From RGIG9041 sp045657265 (GTDB taxonomy: Bacteria; Bacillota; Clostridia; Oscillospirales; QAKW01): DNA of 64,000 nucleotides. Positions within the stretch are counted from its first letter, which is position 1, and every line of letters begins with the position of its first letter. The notes below the pieces were generated by a model. The model was not told the origin of the DNA. It saw nothing but the letters and a program-made list of their open reading frames with translations, and did no database searches. The DNA lies in contig JAZOSU010000001.1 of assembly GCA_045657265.1 (NCBI GenBank), forward strand, positions 1 through 64,000, in the 5' to 3' direction. The translations under genes were made by a program, and so were the position numbers. This document shows positions 44,471-52,607 of the stretch, piece after piece.

Positions 44471-44526
44471 AGTTATCACCTCTAAATTTATTATACATAA
44501 AAGCTGATAGTCTTTCAAGTTATATT

Positions 44527-44720
44527 CCGACTTTGTCGGAGTGATATTATTGCCTTGCGGCAATAGTGTTATTGAAACCTTGCGGTTTCAGTGGTATTTT
44601 GTTCGCCCATAACTGCCGAAGGCAATATCACTTGGACTTTAGTCCAAATATCACTGCGTAGCAATAGAACTCGCCGCAAGGCGAATAAAACTGGGGTTGT
44701 ATCCTTACGGATACAACCCC
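44527..44720 (-). other. Self-complementary hairpin array, 5' leader of element copy 2
   Basis: Same order of stems as the array at 1054-1274. The outer hairpin (44693-44704 with 44709-44720, loop GTAA read leftward) differs from copy 1 by a C-G to G-C swap that keeps pairing. One central stem is wholly different (TTGGAC/GTCCAA here; a long AAAG...CTTCGCC stem in copy 1). Confidence 0.65.
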
Positions 44721-44721
44721 T

Positions 44722-44736
44722 TGGGTCTGATTTTTT
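44722..44736. repeat. Right outer inverted repeat, element copy 2
   Basis: Partner of 43217-43231, starting two bases beyond the outermost array hairpin and 20 bases from the stop codon of the leftward gene at 44757. Confidence 0.75.
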
Positions 44737-44756
44737 TATTTGCTTAACCCCTTGAT

Positions 44757-45176
44757 TTAAGGATGCTTAATTTGATCAAAGCTGTAATGTCCGTCAACAC
44801 CGTCAGTTGTATCAGTAGTTATAACAACATAATAAGGATATGCAGCGTCAGGTACAAAATATCCTGAATTATATGTATTTCCTGTATGATTAACAGTAAG
44901 TACAAGCTGATCTTTTTGATACTTTCTCCATTGGTAAACTTTAGCAGTAACTGTACAGCTCTCCGGATTATCTACAGAAATATTCAAACGTGTTTCTACA
45001 TCATCTAACGCGTAACTTATCTGTTTATCAGCATTAAACTTCGAGGAGTCTATCGGTATAGAATAGCTGTTTCTCAAAGTTTTTGTCTCGAAAGCTGCTG
45101 ATACAAAGATTGACATGGTGCAAATAAACAATATAACCATAATGATAGCTGTTAAAAATTTATTTGATTTTTTCAT
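44757..45176 (-). CDS. Small exported protein of unknown function
   Basis: A 139-residue protein with a signal peptide (about 1-27, ending SAA) and a mature part that looks like a single beta-sandwich (alternating hydrophobic strands, NNSY.., VTAKVYQWRK, LVLTVNH, YPYYVVITT). No family recognised. It lies 28 bases after a lipoprotein gene on the same strand, so both may act outside the membrane together. Confidence 0.6.
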   Translation of the reverse strand: MKKSNKFLTAIIMVILFICTMSIFVSAAFETKTLRNSYSIPIDSSKFNADKQISYALDDVETRLNISVDNPESCTVTAKVYQWRKYQKDQLVLTVNHTGNTYNSGYFVPDAAYPYYVVITTDTTDGVDGHYSFDQIKHP

Positions 45177-45204
45177 ATTCCTATTTCTTTTCTAAACCTT
45201 GTTA

Positions 45205-45627
45205 TTACATATTTTCGTCATAAAGAACATCTAACTTATCGGTAAGAGGTCTAAAATAGTCTGTGTCGACTGTATATATGTATTTGTACTCCTTTGTCTG
45301 CCACCATATTGTAGAAGAGCCAAAGTCATATGATTTATATTCGCCGTCTTTAAATTTGACATCAAACCCATATGTCCAGCCGTCTGATGTGCCTGTTTCT
45401 TCACTGCTAATAATAGTTGCGCCTTGCAAATAATCTACAAATTCTTTTATTTCGTCTTTATCCGTTATATTTTCTCTATACTGCATTTTCGCAATTTGAA
45501 TTTCCTCTATGTCATCTGCATTCCAGTCGGAGAATAGCTTTTCTTTTTTATTAGCCAAGCAACCCGAAACCAAAACAACTGGTAAAACTATACAAATAAT
45601 TAAAGTAAATATTTTTGTGTTTTTCAT
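45205..45627 (-). CDS. Lipoprotein of unknown function
   Basis: A 140-residue lipoprotein: a hydrophobic signal ending in the lipobox VSGC (Cys at about 22), then a mature domain beginning with charged residues (NKKEKLFSDWNADDIEEIQI) that resembles small extracytoplasmic domains which measure peptide or drug binding, but no clear family. The gene is preceded by direct repeats at 45718-45801. Confidence 0.65.
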   Translation of the reverse strand: MKNTKIFTLIICIVLPVVLVSGCLANKKEKLFSDWNADDIEEIQIAKMQYRENITDKDEIKEFVDYLQGATIISSEETGTSDGWTYGFDVKFKDGEYKSYDFGSSTIWWQTKEYKYIYTVDTDYFRPLTDKLDVLYDENM

Positions 45628-46103
45628 TTTTTGTTTCCTCTCAATTATTTTTTAAAAATTTTGTTTTCAACCAAAAAGGCATACTAACCATTGGAATCAT
45701 CCCCCATTTTTTATTGTCAAGGAAAAAGTGTATATTTCTCCCTCAAGGAAAAAATATATTTTCCCCTCTATAATATATAACAACTCTATAATATATAACA
45801 ACCGAGAGCGGCATTTTGTGACAAAATAATTTTAAGTTTGTATGTTTCAACAAAAAAAGGACTTTAAATTTAGTACATATAACCAAACTATTAGTAAAAG
45901 TAATTTGTATTGGATATTATTTCATTTTTATATATTATAGCAAATAATAAAGTGATAGTAAAGACACAAAACGCAGTGAATACTGCTTGTATTCACGAGG
46001 CTTTTAACATAGAAACGGCGAAAATTTGTCTTTTATAAATAAGTTCGGATTATTCTTGTTACCTTACGACAATGTTAACAACCTACTTTTCTATTAATAA
46101 TCT
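45628..46103. other. Intergenic region before the ATP synthase operon: direct repeats and one hairpin
   Basis: About 540 AT-rich bases (to 46167) hold no convincing gene. Visible structure: two near-identical segments of about 25 bases starting TCAAGGAAAAA (from 45718 and 45743), a perfect 18-base tandem duplication CTCTATAATATATAACAA (45766-45783, 45784-45801) and a stem GTGAATAC/GTATTCAC (45976-45996). The rest shows nothing I can name. Confidence 0.6.
45766..45801. repeat. 18-base perfect tandem duplication in the lipoprotein promoter region
   Basis: Two adjacent copies of CTCTATAATATATAACAA. Each contains a TATAAT-like hexamer on the plus strand and a TATTAT on the other, so duplication may have doubled a promoter or regulator site. 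Confidence 0.7.
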
Positions 46104-46132
46104 ATTTACTTTTTATTAATGAAAGAGTATAA
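46104..46132 (+). promoter_or_regulatory. Probable promoter of the ATP synthase operon
   Basis: TTTACT (46104-46109), a 17-base spacer and TATAAT (46127-46132), 36 bases before the first possible atpB start. Confidence 0.5.
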
Positions 46133-46167
46133 TTTGTAGTTAGATACAATACCTTTTTTTAAAAGGA

Positions 46168-47007
46168 GTGAATATTAAAAGAAATATGAGCAAAAAACAA
46201 AAACTTATAAGTATTATCGTTTTTATTTCGGTAATGGTACTTTTGCTTATAGGTATTTTTGCACTGCCGTCAAAAGGCGGACATGCTTCCATTCAGGAAG
46301 TTATGCAAAACGAGGTTTTGCACGAAACTCACAAAATAAGCCTATTTGGTTTAATGGATGTAAACCCCGGTCTTATTTCAGCTTTTGTTGTGACAGGAAT
46401 GATATTCCTGTTTGCGCTGATAGTGCGAATATTCGTAATACCTAAATTTACTATTATCCCGAATAAATTTCAGCTACTTCTGGAACAAGCGGTAGGTCTG
46501 TTTGACGGACTTGCAAAATCCAACAGTCCTCATAACAGCGGCTTTATCGGTGCTTACGTGTTTGCGGCAGGTGTTTATATTTTTATAAGCACAATATTCG
46601 AGCTTTTTGGATTTCAAGCAGTAAACACCCTTGGAACATCCCAGACACTTCCCGCTCCTCTTGCTGATATAAACGGAGCAATTGCAATGGGCATTATGTC
46701 ATACGGCATAATTCTCATAGGCGGAATTGTCACAAACGGACTAAGCGGAGCAGGACACGCTCTGAAAGATTTTTCACTACCCATATCTATGAGCTTCCGT
46801 CTTTTCGGAGCTATGCTCAGCGGTGCTTTGGTAACAGAGCTTGTATATCATTATATGTCGCTGAGTTTTGTACTGCCGGTTATAGTCGGAGTACTGTTTA
46901 CACTTATACACGCAGTTGTTCAGGCATACGTACTTACGATGCTTACAGCACTGTTTTTCGGAGAATGTACCAAACCACATAAAACACATAAAAAGGAGAA
47001 AAAATAA
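46168..47007 (+). CDS. atpB: F-type ATP synthase subunit a
   Basis: A roughly 275-residue membrane subunit forming the ion half-channels against the c-ring. The essential arginine lies in SMSFRLFGAMLSG (about R211 counted from the GTG). The start is uncertain: the GTG at 46168 overlaps its own GGAG site, the ATG at 46186 is too far from it, and an in-frame ATT at 46174 would be ideally spaced. First gene of an atpB-E-F-(delta/alpha)-G-D-C operon. Confidence 0.88.
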   Translation: MNIKRNMSKKQKLISIIVFISVMVLLLIGIFALPSKGGHASIQEVMQNEVLHETHKISLFGLMDVNPGLISAFVVTGMIFLFALIVRIFVIPKFTIIPNKFQLLLEQAVGLFDGLAKSNSPHNSGFIGAYVFAAGVYIFISTIFELFGFQAVNTLGTSQTLPAPLADINGAIAMGIMSYGIILIGGIVTNGLSGAGHALKDFSLPISMSFRLFGAMLSGALVTELVYHYMSLSFVLPVIVGVLFTLIHAVVQAYVLTMLTALFFGECTKPHKTHKKEKK

Positions 47008-47008
47008 A

Positions 47009-47362
47009 ATGAAAAAAGCAATATTCTTATTTGTAATTATTATGATGATAGCTGCTCTTGCAATGCCTGTTTTTGCAAACGAAGCAAATGCACAGACCGA
47101 AGATGCCGCTACTGTTGAAACACAGGCAGAAGATATGACAAAATCACACAAAGCATATGCCGCAGGTATCTGCGTTGCTCTTGCTGCTGTTGCAGGTGCT
47201 ATCGGTATGGCAATAGCAATATGCAAATCAAATGAGAGCATTGCACGTCAGCCTGAAGCTGAGGGTTCTATCAAATCAAATATGATGCTTGGTCTCGTAT
47301 TTATCGAAACTGCGATCATCTACGCTCTTATCGTTGCTATTCTCATTATATTTGTTCTTTAA
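47009..47362 (+). CDS. atpE: F-type ATP synthase subunit c with signal-like N-terminal extension
   Basis: A 117-residue c subunit, against a usual 70-90. Residues 1-24 form a signal-peptide-like sequence (KK, a long hydrophobic run, then PVFANEA), followed by about 25 acidic residues, then two transmembrane helices joined by the ARQPEA loop. The ion-binding Glu100 lies in FIETAIIYAL. The helix-1 position that is Gln in Na+-type rings is Met here and the Val before the Glu is Phe, while Thr and Tyr follow the Glu; H+ coupling is therefore more likely than Na+. The extension may be cleaved. Confidence 0.9.
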   Translation: MKKAIFLFVIIMMIAALAMPVFANEANAQTEDAATVETQAEDMTKSHKAYAAGICVALAAVAGAIGMAIAICKSNESIARQPEAEGSIKSNMMLGLVFIETAIIYALIVAILIIFVL

Positions 47363-47375
47363 GGAGTGTCTTTAA

Positions 47376-47861
47376 ATGCCGCTTAATATTGATTTTCAAC
47401 AAGTTCTTTTGCATATGCTGAACTTTGTTATTTTATTTGGCATATTATATTTTTTGCTGTACGGTCCTGTTAAAAAGTTTATGGACACCCGCTCACAGAC
47501 CTATAAAGATATTGATGACCAGATAAACAAAAAACTTGAAGATGCAAATCAGACTAAAGCCGAGTATGAGAAAAAACTCGAAAACGCTGACAATGAAATT
47601 GCCAAAAAACTTGCACTTGCTGAAGCAGAAGCAGAAAAACAGGCTCAGGAGATTTGCAAACAAGCTAAATCCGATGCCGAAAAAATCATTTTGAAAGCAG
47701 AAGCAGAAGCAGAAAAAGAACGCATTCAGTTAATTGAATCTTCAAGAAAAGAAATAGCAGAATCTGCATCTGAAATGGCAGAAAAAATTGTTGCTCAGAG
47801 TATCCTTGACACATATAACCAGTTTATTTCTTCCGCCGAAAGAGGTAATAAAGATGCTTAA
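47376..47861 (+). CDS. atpF: F-type ATP synthase subunit b
   Basis: A 161-residue stator subunit: an N-terminal membrane helix (about 10-30, MLNFVILFGILYFLLYGPV) and a long charged coiled coil to the end. It dimerises and reaches up to bind the delta C-terminal domain, which here is on the alpha chain. Its last eight bases overlap the start of the delta/alpha gene. Confidence 0.92.
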   Translation: MPLNIDFQQVLLHMLNFVILFGILYFLLYGPVKKFMDTRSQTYKDIDDQINKKLEDANQTKAEYEKKLENADNEIAKKLALAEAEAEKQAQEICKQAKSDAEKIILKAEAEAEKERIQLIESSRKEIAESASEMAEKIVAQSILDTYNQFISSAERGNKDA

Positions 47862-49569
47862 TGCAATAATCTATGCAAAAATTGCTCCAACAGAAGAGCA
47901 AAGCGCAAAAATTAAAAGTTTTCTCACTAAAAAATACGGTGAGAAAATAAAGCTTTCGTTTCATAGAGATGAAACCGTAATAGGCGGTTTTCGTCTTGAA
48001 GTAGAAACGGATATCTATGACTTTTCTATAACTGGCAGACTTGAACAACTTAAAACACATATAGAATCTCTCGGTGTAAAAGAAGATATCGTACCTCTTC
48101 TTAAATCAACTGCAAAAAACTGGACACCGAAAGTTCTTGCAGAAGAAATCGGTACAGTTACCGCTATTTCTGACGGAATTGCAACTGTTGAAGGGCTTCA
48201 CAACGCTACATACGGTGAAATTCTTATGTTTCACGGCGGTGTACGCGGTATGGTTCAGAATATTACTCTGAAAAATGCCGACTGCATATTATTCGACGAT
48301 AACGACGAAATTTCCGAAGGAACCAAAGTTAAACGTACAGGAAAAGTAGCAGGTATTGCAGTAGATGAAAAACTGCTCGGAAGAGTAATCGGTCCGCTCG
48401 GAAATGCAATTGACGGAGGCGGAGAAATACATTGCGAGGGTTATCGCAAAATAGAACAATCCGCTCCGGGCATTACTGACAGAAGCCCCGTTAAAAGACC
48501 TATGGAAACAGGAATTCTTGCTATTGATTCCATGTTTCCTATCGGAAGAGGTCAGAGGGAACTTATTATAGGAGACCGTCAGACAGGTAAAACTGCTATT
48601 GCCCTTGATACTATTCTTAATCAGAAAGGCAAAGACGTTATCTGTATTTACGTCGCAATAGGTCAGAAAGCAAGTTCAGTTGCCCAAATCGTTTCAACAC
48701 TTAAACAAAAAGGCGCTATGGATTATACAGTGGTAGTGTGCGCATCTGCCGCTGAAAGTCCTGCGCTTCAATATATTGCGCCCTTTGCAGGTTGTGCAAT
48801 TGGCGAATATTTTATGGAAAAAGGTCAGGATGTACTTATTGTATATGATGATCTTTCAAAACACGCAGTAGCTTACCGCTCACTGAGTCTTTTGCTTGGT
48901 CGTTCTCCCGGCAGAGAGGCATATCCAGGTGACGTATTCTATCTTCATTCACGTCTTTTAGAACGTTCCGCACAGCTTTCAGACGAAAACGGCGGTGGCA
49001 GTATGACTGCTCTTCCTATCGTTGAAACTCAGGCAGGTGACGTATCTGCGTATATACCAACTAATATAATCTCAATTACTGACGGTCAGATATTCCTTGA
49101 AAGTGACCTTTTCTTTGCAGGTCAGCGTCCTGCCGTAAATATCGGGCTTTCTGTTTCCCGTGTGGGCAAGGATGCTCAGACAAGTGCTATGAAAAAATCA
49201 GGGGGTACACTTCGTCTTGACCTTGCACAGTACAGAGAAATGAAGATATTCACACAGTTTTCAAGCGACCTTGACGAGTCTGTAAAACGTCAGCTGATTT
49301 ACGGCGGCGGTCTTATGCAGCTTTTACGTCAGGGCAGATATAAACCATACGCTCAGCATCAGCAGGTCATTCTGCTTCTTGCAGGAACTGCGCATCTTTT
49401 TGAAAACATTGCCGAGGATGATATCTGCGACAAAGCAGAAGCGCTTCTTGAACATTTTAGCAAAGAACACTCTGCTATTTGTACCAAAATAGATAGCACA
49501 GGTAAACTCAGCGATCAGGAAAAACAGGAAATACTTAAAATATCAGGTGATTTCTTATGCCGAGCCTGA
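47854..49569 (+). CDS. atpA: Fused ATP synthase delta C-terminal domain and alpha subunit
   Basis: A 571-residue chain, about 70 longer than normal alpha. Residues 1-70 match the C-terminal domain of subunit delta: TEEQSAKIKSFL, KKYGEKIKLSF, VIGGFRLEVE and YDFSITGRLEQLKTHI. From about 90 it is ordinary alpha (EIGTVTAISDGIATVEG), with Walker A GDRQTGKT at 240-247, an offset of 71 from the E. coli position 169. The delta N-terminal domain and most of alpha's own N-terminal helix are absent, and no separate delta gene exists between atpF and atpG. The ATG at 47854 overlaps atpF by 8 bases and follows AGAGG. Confidence 0.92.
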   Translation: MLNAIIYAKIAPTEEQSAKIKSFLTKKYGEKIKLSFHRDETVIGGFRLEVETDIYDFSITGRLEQLKTHIESLGVKEDIVPLLKSTAKNWTPKVLAEEIGTVTAISDGIATVEGLHNATYGEILMFHGGVRGMVQNITLKNADCILFDDNDEISEGTKVKRTGKVAGIAVDEKLLGRVIGPLGNAIDGGGEIHCEGYRKIEQSAPGITDRSPVKRPMETGILAIDSMFPIGRGQRELIIGDRQTGKTAIALDTILNQKGKDVICIYVAIGQKASSVAQIVSTLKQKGAMDYTVVVCASAAESPALQYIAPFAGCAIGEYFMEKGQDVLIVYDDLSKHAVAYRSLSLLLGRSPGREAYPGDVFYLHSRLLERSAQLSDENGGGSMTALPIVETQAGDVSAYIPTNIISITDGQIFLESDLFFAGQRPAVNIGLSVSRVGKDAQTSAMKKSGGTLRLDLAQYREMKIFTQFSSDLDESVKRQLIYGGGLMQLLRQGRYKPYAQHQQVILLLAGTAHLFENIAEDDICDKAEALLEHFSKEHSAICTKIDSTGKLSDQEKQEILKISGDFLCRA

Positions 49570-50471
49570 AAGAAATAAAAAATCATATAGACAGCATAAA
49601 AGAAACCCAGAAAATCACAGGGGCTATGCATCTTATTGCTTCTACGAAAATGCAGAAAGCAAAAGCAGAGCTTGATAAAACAAGACCTTATTTTGATGCG
49701 CTTTCCCACGAGATAAAAAGAGTTTTCCGTACTGTTGACAGTGAAATTGACGGTAAATATTTTTATCCCGACGAAGATGACGAGCCTCTTGACGGCACTT
49801 ACGGGTATCTTGTTATAACTGCCGACAAAGGTCTTGCCGGTTCATACAACCAAAGCGTTATCAAAAAAGCCGTCACAATGGTTCAGGCTCATTCTGATGC
49901 GAAGGTTTTTGTAATAGGTGAATACGGCAGACGATATTTTAGAAATCACAATATTCCAATTGACGAAAATTTCACTTATACCGCCCAGAATCCTACTCTA
50001 CACAGAGCGCGAGAAATTTCTTCTTACCTTCTTAATTTGTATGATAAAGGAGAAATTGAAAAAATTTATATTATCTATACAGATTTTGTGAACGGTATGA
50101 CAACTAAAGCTCAGGATACAAGACTGCTCCCCTTTCATCAGTCGCAGTTCAAACCGCCGGCAGATGAAAAAAAGGTTCAGCAGCCTTTTGAATTTAACCC
50201 CGATGCAAATGCAGCTCTTGATTACCTTGTACCAAGCTATATTACAGGATTTATTTATGCCGCGTTGGTTGACAGTTTCTGTTGTGAGCAGAACGCTCGT
50301 ATGAATGCTATGAATAGTGCAAACAGAAATGCTGAGGAAATTTTAAATGACCTCGGCAGACAATATAACTACACAAGACAGAAAGTAATAACACAAGAAA
50401 TCACGGAAGTCGCCTCAGGCGCAAAATATCAATTACTTAAAAAGGAGGAGCAAGAAAATGCAAAAAGGTAA
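49557..50471 (+). CDS. atpG: F-type ATP synthase subunit gamma
   Basis: A 304-residue central-stalk subunit. The N-terminal SLKEIKNHIDSIKETQKITGAM helix and C-terminal ARMNAMNSANRNAEEILNDL helix form the rotor coiled coil; between them is the Rossmann-like globular part with TADKGLAGSYN. It is a little longer than usual, with an acidic insertion near residue 70 (YPDEDDEP). It overlaps the alpha gene by 13 bases. Confidence 0.93.
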   Translation: MPSLKEIKNHIDSIKETQKITGAMHLIASTKMQKAKAELDKTRPYFDALSHEIKRVFRTVDSEIDGKYFYPDEDDEPLDGTYGYLVITADKGLAGSYNQSVIKKAVTMVQAHSDAKVFVIGEYGRRYFRNHNIPIDENFTYTAQNPTLHRAREISSYLLNLYDKGEIEKIYIIYTDFVNGMTTKAQDTRLLPFHQSQFKPPADEKKVQQPFEFNPDANAALDYLVPSYITGFIYAALVDSFCCEQNARMNAMNSANRNAEEILNDLGRQYNYTRQKVITQEITEVASGAKYQLLKKEEQENAKR

Positions 50472-51861
50472 AATTTCACAGATTTCAGGTTCGGTTGTAG
50501 ACGTGCATTTTAACTCTGCTCCCCTGCCTCGTATAAAAGAAGCTCTCGAAGTATACGTACAGGGTCGCAAACGTGTAATGGAAGTTGCATCTCACGTAGG
50601 GGAAAACACAGTAAGATGTATAATGCTTTCAGACTCTGACGGTCTTTCCTGTTCAATGGAAGTTACAGCAACAGGAAACGGCATTGCTGTTCCTGTGGGG
50701 CCTTGTACACTTGGCAGAATGTTTAACGTTTTAGGTGACCCCATTGATAATTTAGGTCCCGTTGATGAAAATGCAAGACGCGACTGTATACACAAAAATC
50801 CGCCATCATTTTCAAAACTCAGTCCCGCCGTTGAAATTCTCGAAACAGGCATTAAGGTTATCGACCTTTTAGAGCCATATCCAAGAGGCGGTAAAATAGG
50901 TCTTTTCGGCGGCGCAGGTGTAGGTAAAACAGTTCTTATTCAGGAACTTATACACAACGTTGCTATGAAACAGGGCGGATATTCGGTTTTTGCAGGTGTC
51001 GGTGAACGAAGCCGTGAAGGTAACGATTTGTGGAACGAAATGTCAACAAGCGGTATAGCAGACAAAACTGCTCTGGTATTCGGTCAGATGAACGAAGTTC
51101 CGGGTGTACGTATGCGCGTTGCGCTTTCGGGACTTACAATGGCTGAATATTTCCGCGATACCGAACACAAAGACGTACTTTTGTTTATAGATAACATTTT
51201 CAGATTTGTACAGGCAGGAAGTGAAGTTTCAACACTTCTGGGCAGAATGCCCTCTGCAGTTGGTTATCAGCCTACCCTTGCAGAAGAAATGGGCGCTCTG
51301 CAGGAACGAATCACTTCTACCAAAAACGGTTCTGTTACATCTGTTCAGGCGGTTTACGTTCCTGCAGATGACCTTACAGACCCTGCTCCTGCAACTACAT
51401 TTTCACATCTTGATGCCACAACCGTTCTGAGCAGAAAAATTGCAGAACAAGGTCTTTATCCTGCTATTGACCCTCTCGAATCAACTTCACGTATACTCGA
51501 AGAGACAATAGTGGGTAAAGAGCATTACAGAATTGCAAGAACCGTTCAGGAAATACTGCAAAAATATGCCGAGCTTCAGGATATAATAGCAATTCTCGGT
51601 ATGGAAGAGCTTTCTGAAAAAGACAGACTTACAGTAAACCGCGCAAGAAAAATCCAAAGATTTTTATCACAGCCTACCTTTATGGCAGAAAAATTCTCAG
51701 GTGTACCCGGCGCATACGTACCTATCTCAGAAACACTCAGAGGTTTTGATATGATTATCAAAGGTGAGGTTGATGGCCTCCCCGAAGCCGCATTTTTCAA
51801 CGTAGGTACTATTGACGATGCAAAAGCAAAAGCGGAGGCGATTCTTAATGAAAAGCTTTAA
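50458..51861 (+). CDS. atpD: F-type ATP synthase subunit beta
   Basis: A 467-residue catalytic subunit with Walker A GGAGVGKT (151-158), the catalytic Glu in GVGERSREGNDL, Walker B LLFIDNIFRF and a DELSEED-like GMEELSEKD lever. All catalytic residues look intact. It overlaps gamma by 14 bases and epsilon by 14, giving a tightly coupled operon. Confidence 0.95.
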   Translation: MQKGKISQISGSVVDVHFNSAPLPRIKEALEVYVQGRKRVMEVASHVGENTVRCIMLSDSDGLSCSMEVTATGNGIAVPVGPCTLGRMFNVLGDPIDNLGPVDENARRDCIHKNPPSFSKLSPAVEILETGIKVIDLLEPYPRGGKIGLFGGAGVGKTVLIQELIHNVAMKQGGYSVFAGVGERSREGNDLWNEMSTSGIADKTALVFGQMNEVPGVRMRVALSGLTMAEYFRDTEHKDVLLFIDNIFRFVQAGSEVSTLLGRMPSAVGYQPTLAEEMGALQERITSTKNGSVTSVQAVYVPADDLTDPAPATTFSHLDATTVLSRKIAEQGLYPAIDPLESTSRILEETIVGKEHYRIARTVQEILQKYAELQDIIAILGMEELSEKDRLTVNRARKIQRFLSQPTFMAEKFSGVPGAYVPISETLRGFDMIIKGEVDGLPEAAFFNVGTIDDAKAKAEAILNEKL

Positions 51862-52264
51862 GCTGAGCATATATGCCGCTGATAAAATATTTTTTGAGGG
51901 CGAATCGGTTTCTGTTATCCTGCCCATATGGGACGGACAGTACGGTATACAGGCGAATCACACCAATGTAGTTTCTGCAACACTACCGGGCGTTATGAAA
52001 TATACTCTCTGTGACGGAACTGAAAAATATGCCGCTATTTCAGGCGGTATAGTAAAGGTTGAAAACGGAGACGTGCTTGTTTTATCCGAAACAGTAGAAA
52101 GTCCTGAAGAAATTGACGAAATGCGCGCAAAAGAACAACTTGAAATTGCACGTGAGGCATACCTTCACAAGCAGAGTCTTCGTGACCACAAAGATGCAGA
52201 AACAAAAATTGCAAAAGCTCTTTCAAGAATCCGCGCCAAACACTCAGGCGAATATAAATTATAA
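51848..52264 (+). CDS. atpC: F-type ATP synthase subunit epsilon
   Basis: A 138-residue subunit: an N-terminal beta-sandwich (DKIFFEGESVSVILPIWDGQYGIQ, GIVKVENGDVLVLSE) and a C-terminal helical hairpin (from about 95). It links gamma to the c-ring and can inhibit ATP hydrolysis. The ATG at 51848 lies inside the beta gene's end. Last gene of the operon; a strong terminator follows. Confidence 0.93.
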   Translation: MKSFKLSIYAADKIFFEGESVSVILPIWDGQYGIQANHTNVVSATLPGVMKYTLCDGTEKYAAISGGIVKVENGDVLVLSETVESPEEIDEMRAKEQLEIAREAYLHKQSLRDHKDAETKIAKALSRIRAKHSGEYKL

Positions 52265-52283
52265 TAAAAAGTGATGGAATTTG

Positions 52284-52339
52284 AACCGACCTCCCTATCG
52301 TTAGATTTTTGGTCTAACGATAGGGAGGTCGGTTTTTGC
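52284..52339. terminator. Terminator of the ATP synthase operon
   Basis: A perfect 22-base stem (52284-52305 with 52313-52334), unusually long for a terminator, followed by more T. Its length and the IS3 remnant beyond it leave open that it derives from a mobile element. Confidence 0.8.
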
Positions 52340-52392
52340 ATGTTAAAATAGCTCCTAACAGAATTAACCGCCGTTTTAACACCTCTTTCCCT

Positions 52393-52592
52393 CATCAAAA
52401 GATAACTCTCTAACGGAAAATTTCTTTGGAATATTAAAGCAGGAAATGTATTACGGCGAAAAATTTGAAAGCGTTAACGCTTTCGTTGATGAATTAAAGA
52501 AATATATTCATTACTACAACAATGAACGTATTTCCTTAAAACTAAAAAGAATGAGTCCGGTGCAATACCAAACTCATTCACAAGCAATTTAA
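52393..52592 (+). pseudogene. 3' fragment of an IS3-family transposase (orfB)
   Basis: About 65 codons encode the C-terminus of an IS3/IS150-type integrase-fold transposase: DNSLTENFFGILKQEMYYG (with the catalytic Glu in EN-FG), YIHYYNNERISLKLKRMSP and a normal stop. Everything upstream, including the two catalytic Asp residues, is gone, and no terminal repeats remain. The rest of this 340-base gap to cysS holds only the ATP synthase terminator. Confidence 0.85.
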
Positions 52593-52607
52593 TATTTAGT
52601 TTTTTAT

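Larger units (their letters stand above)
43217..44736 (-). mobile_element. Terminator-loop insertion element, copy 2 (cargo: K+ channel)
   Basis: A 1.52 kb unit bounded by a perfect 15-base inverted repeat (43217-43231 and 44722-44736, AAAAAATCAGACCCA). Leftward order: hairpin array (44527-44720), S23-like gene (44108-44470), K+ channel gene (43401-44111), conserved terminal block (43232-43375). The repeat reads as the split intrinsic terminator of the small exported-protein gene ending at 44757. Architecture, strand and placement match copy 1, while outer repeat and cargo differ. Confidence 0.72.
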
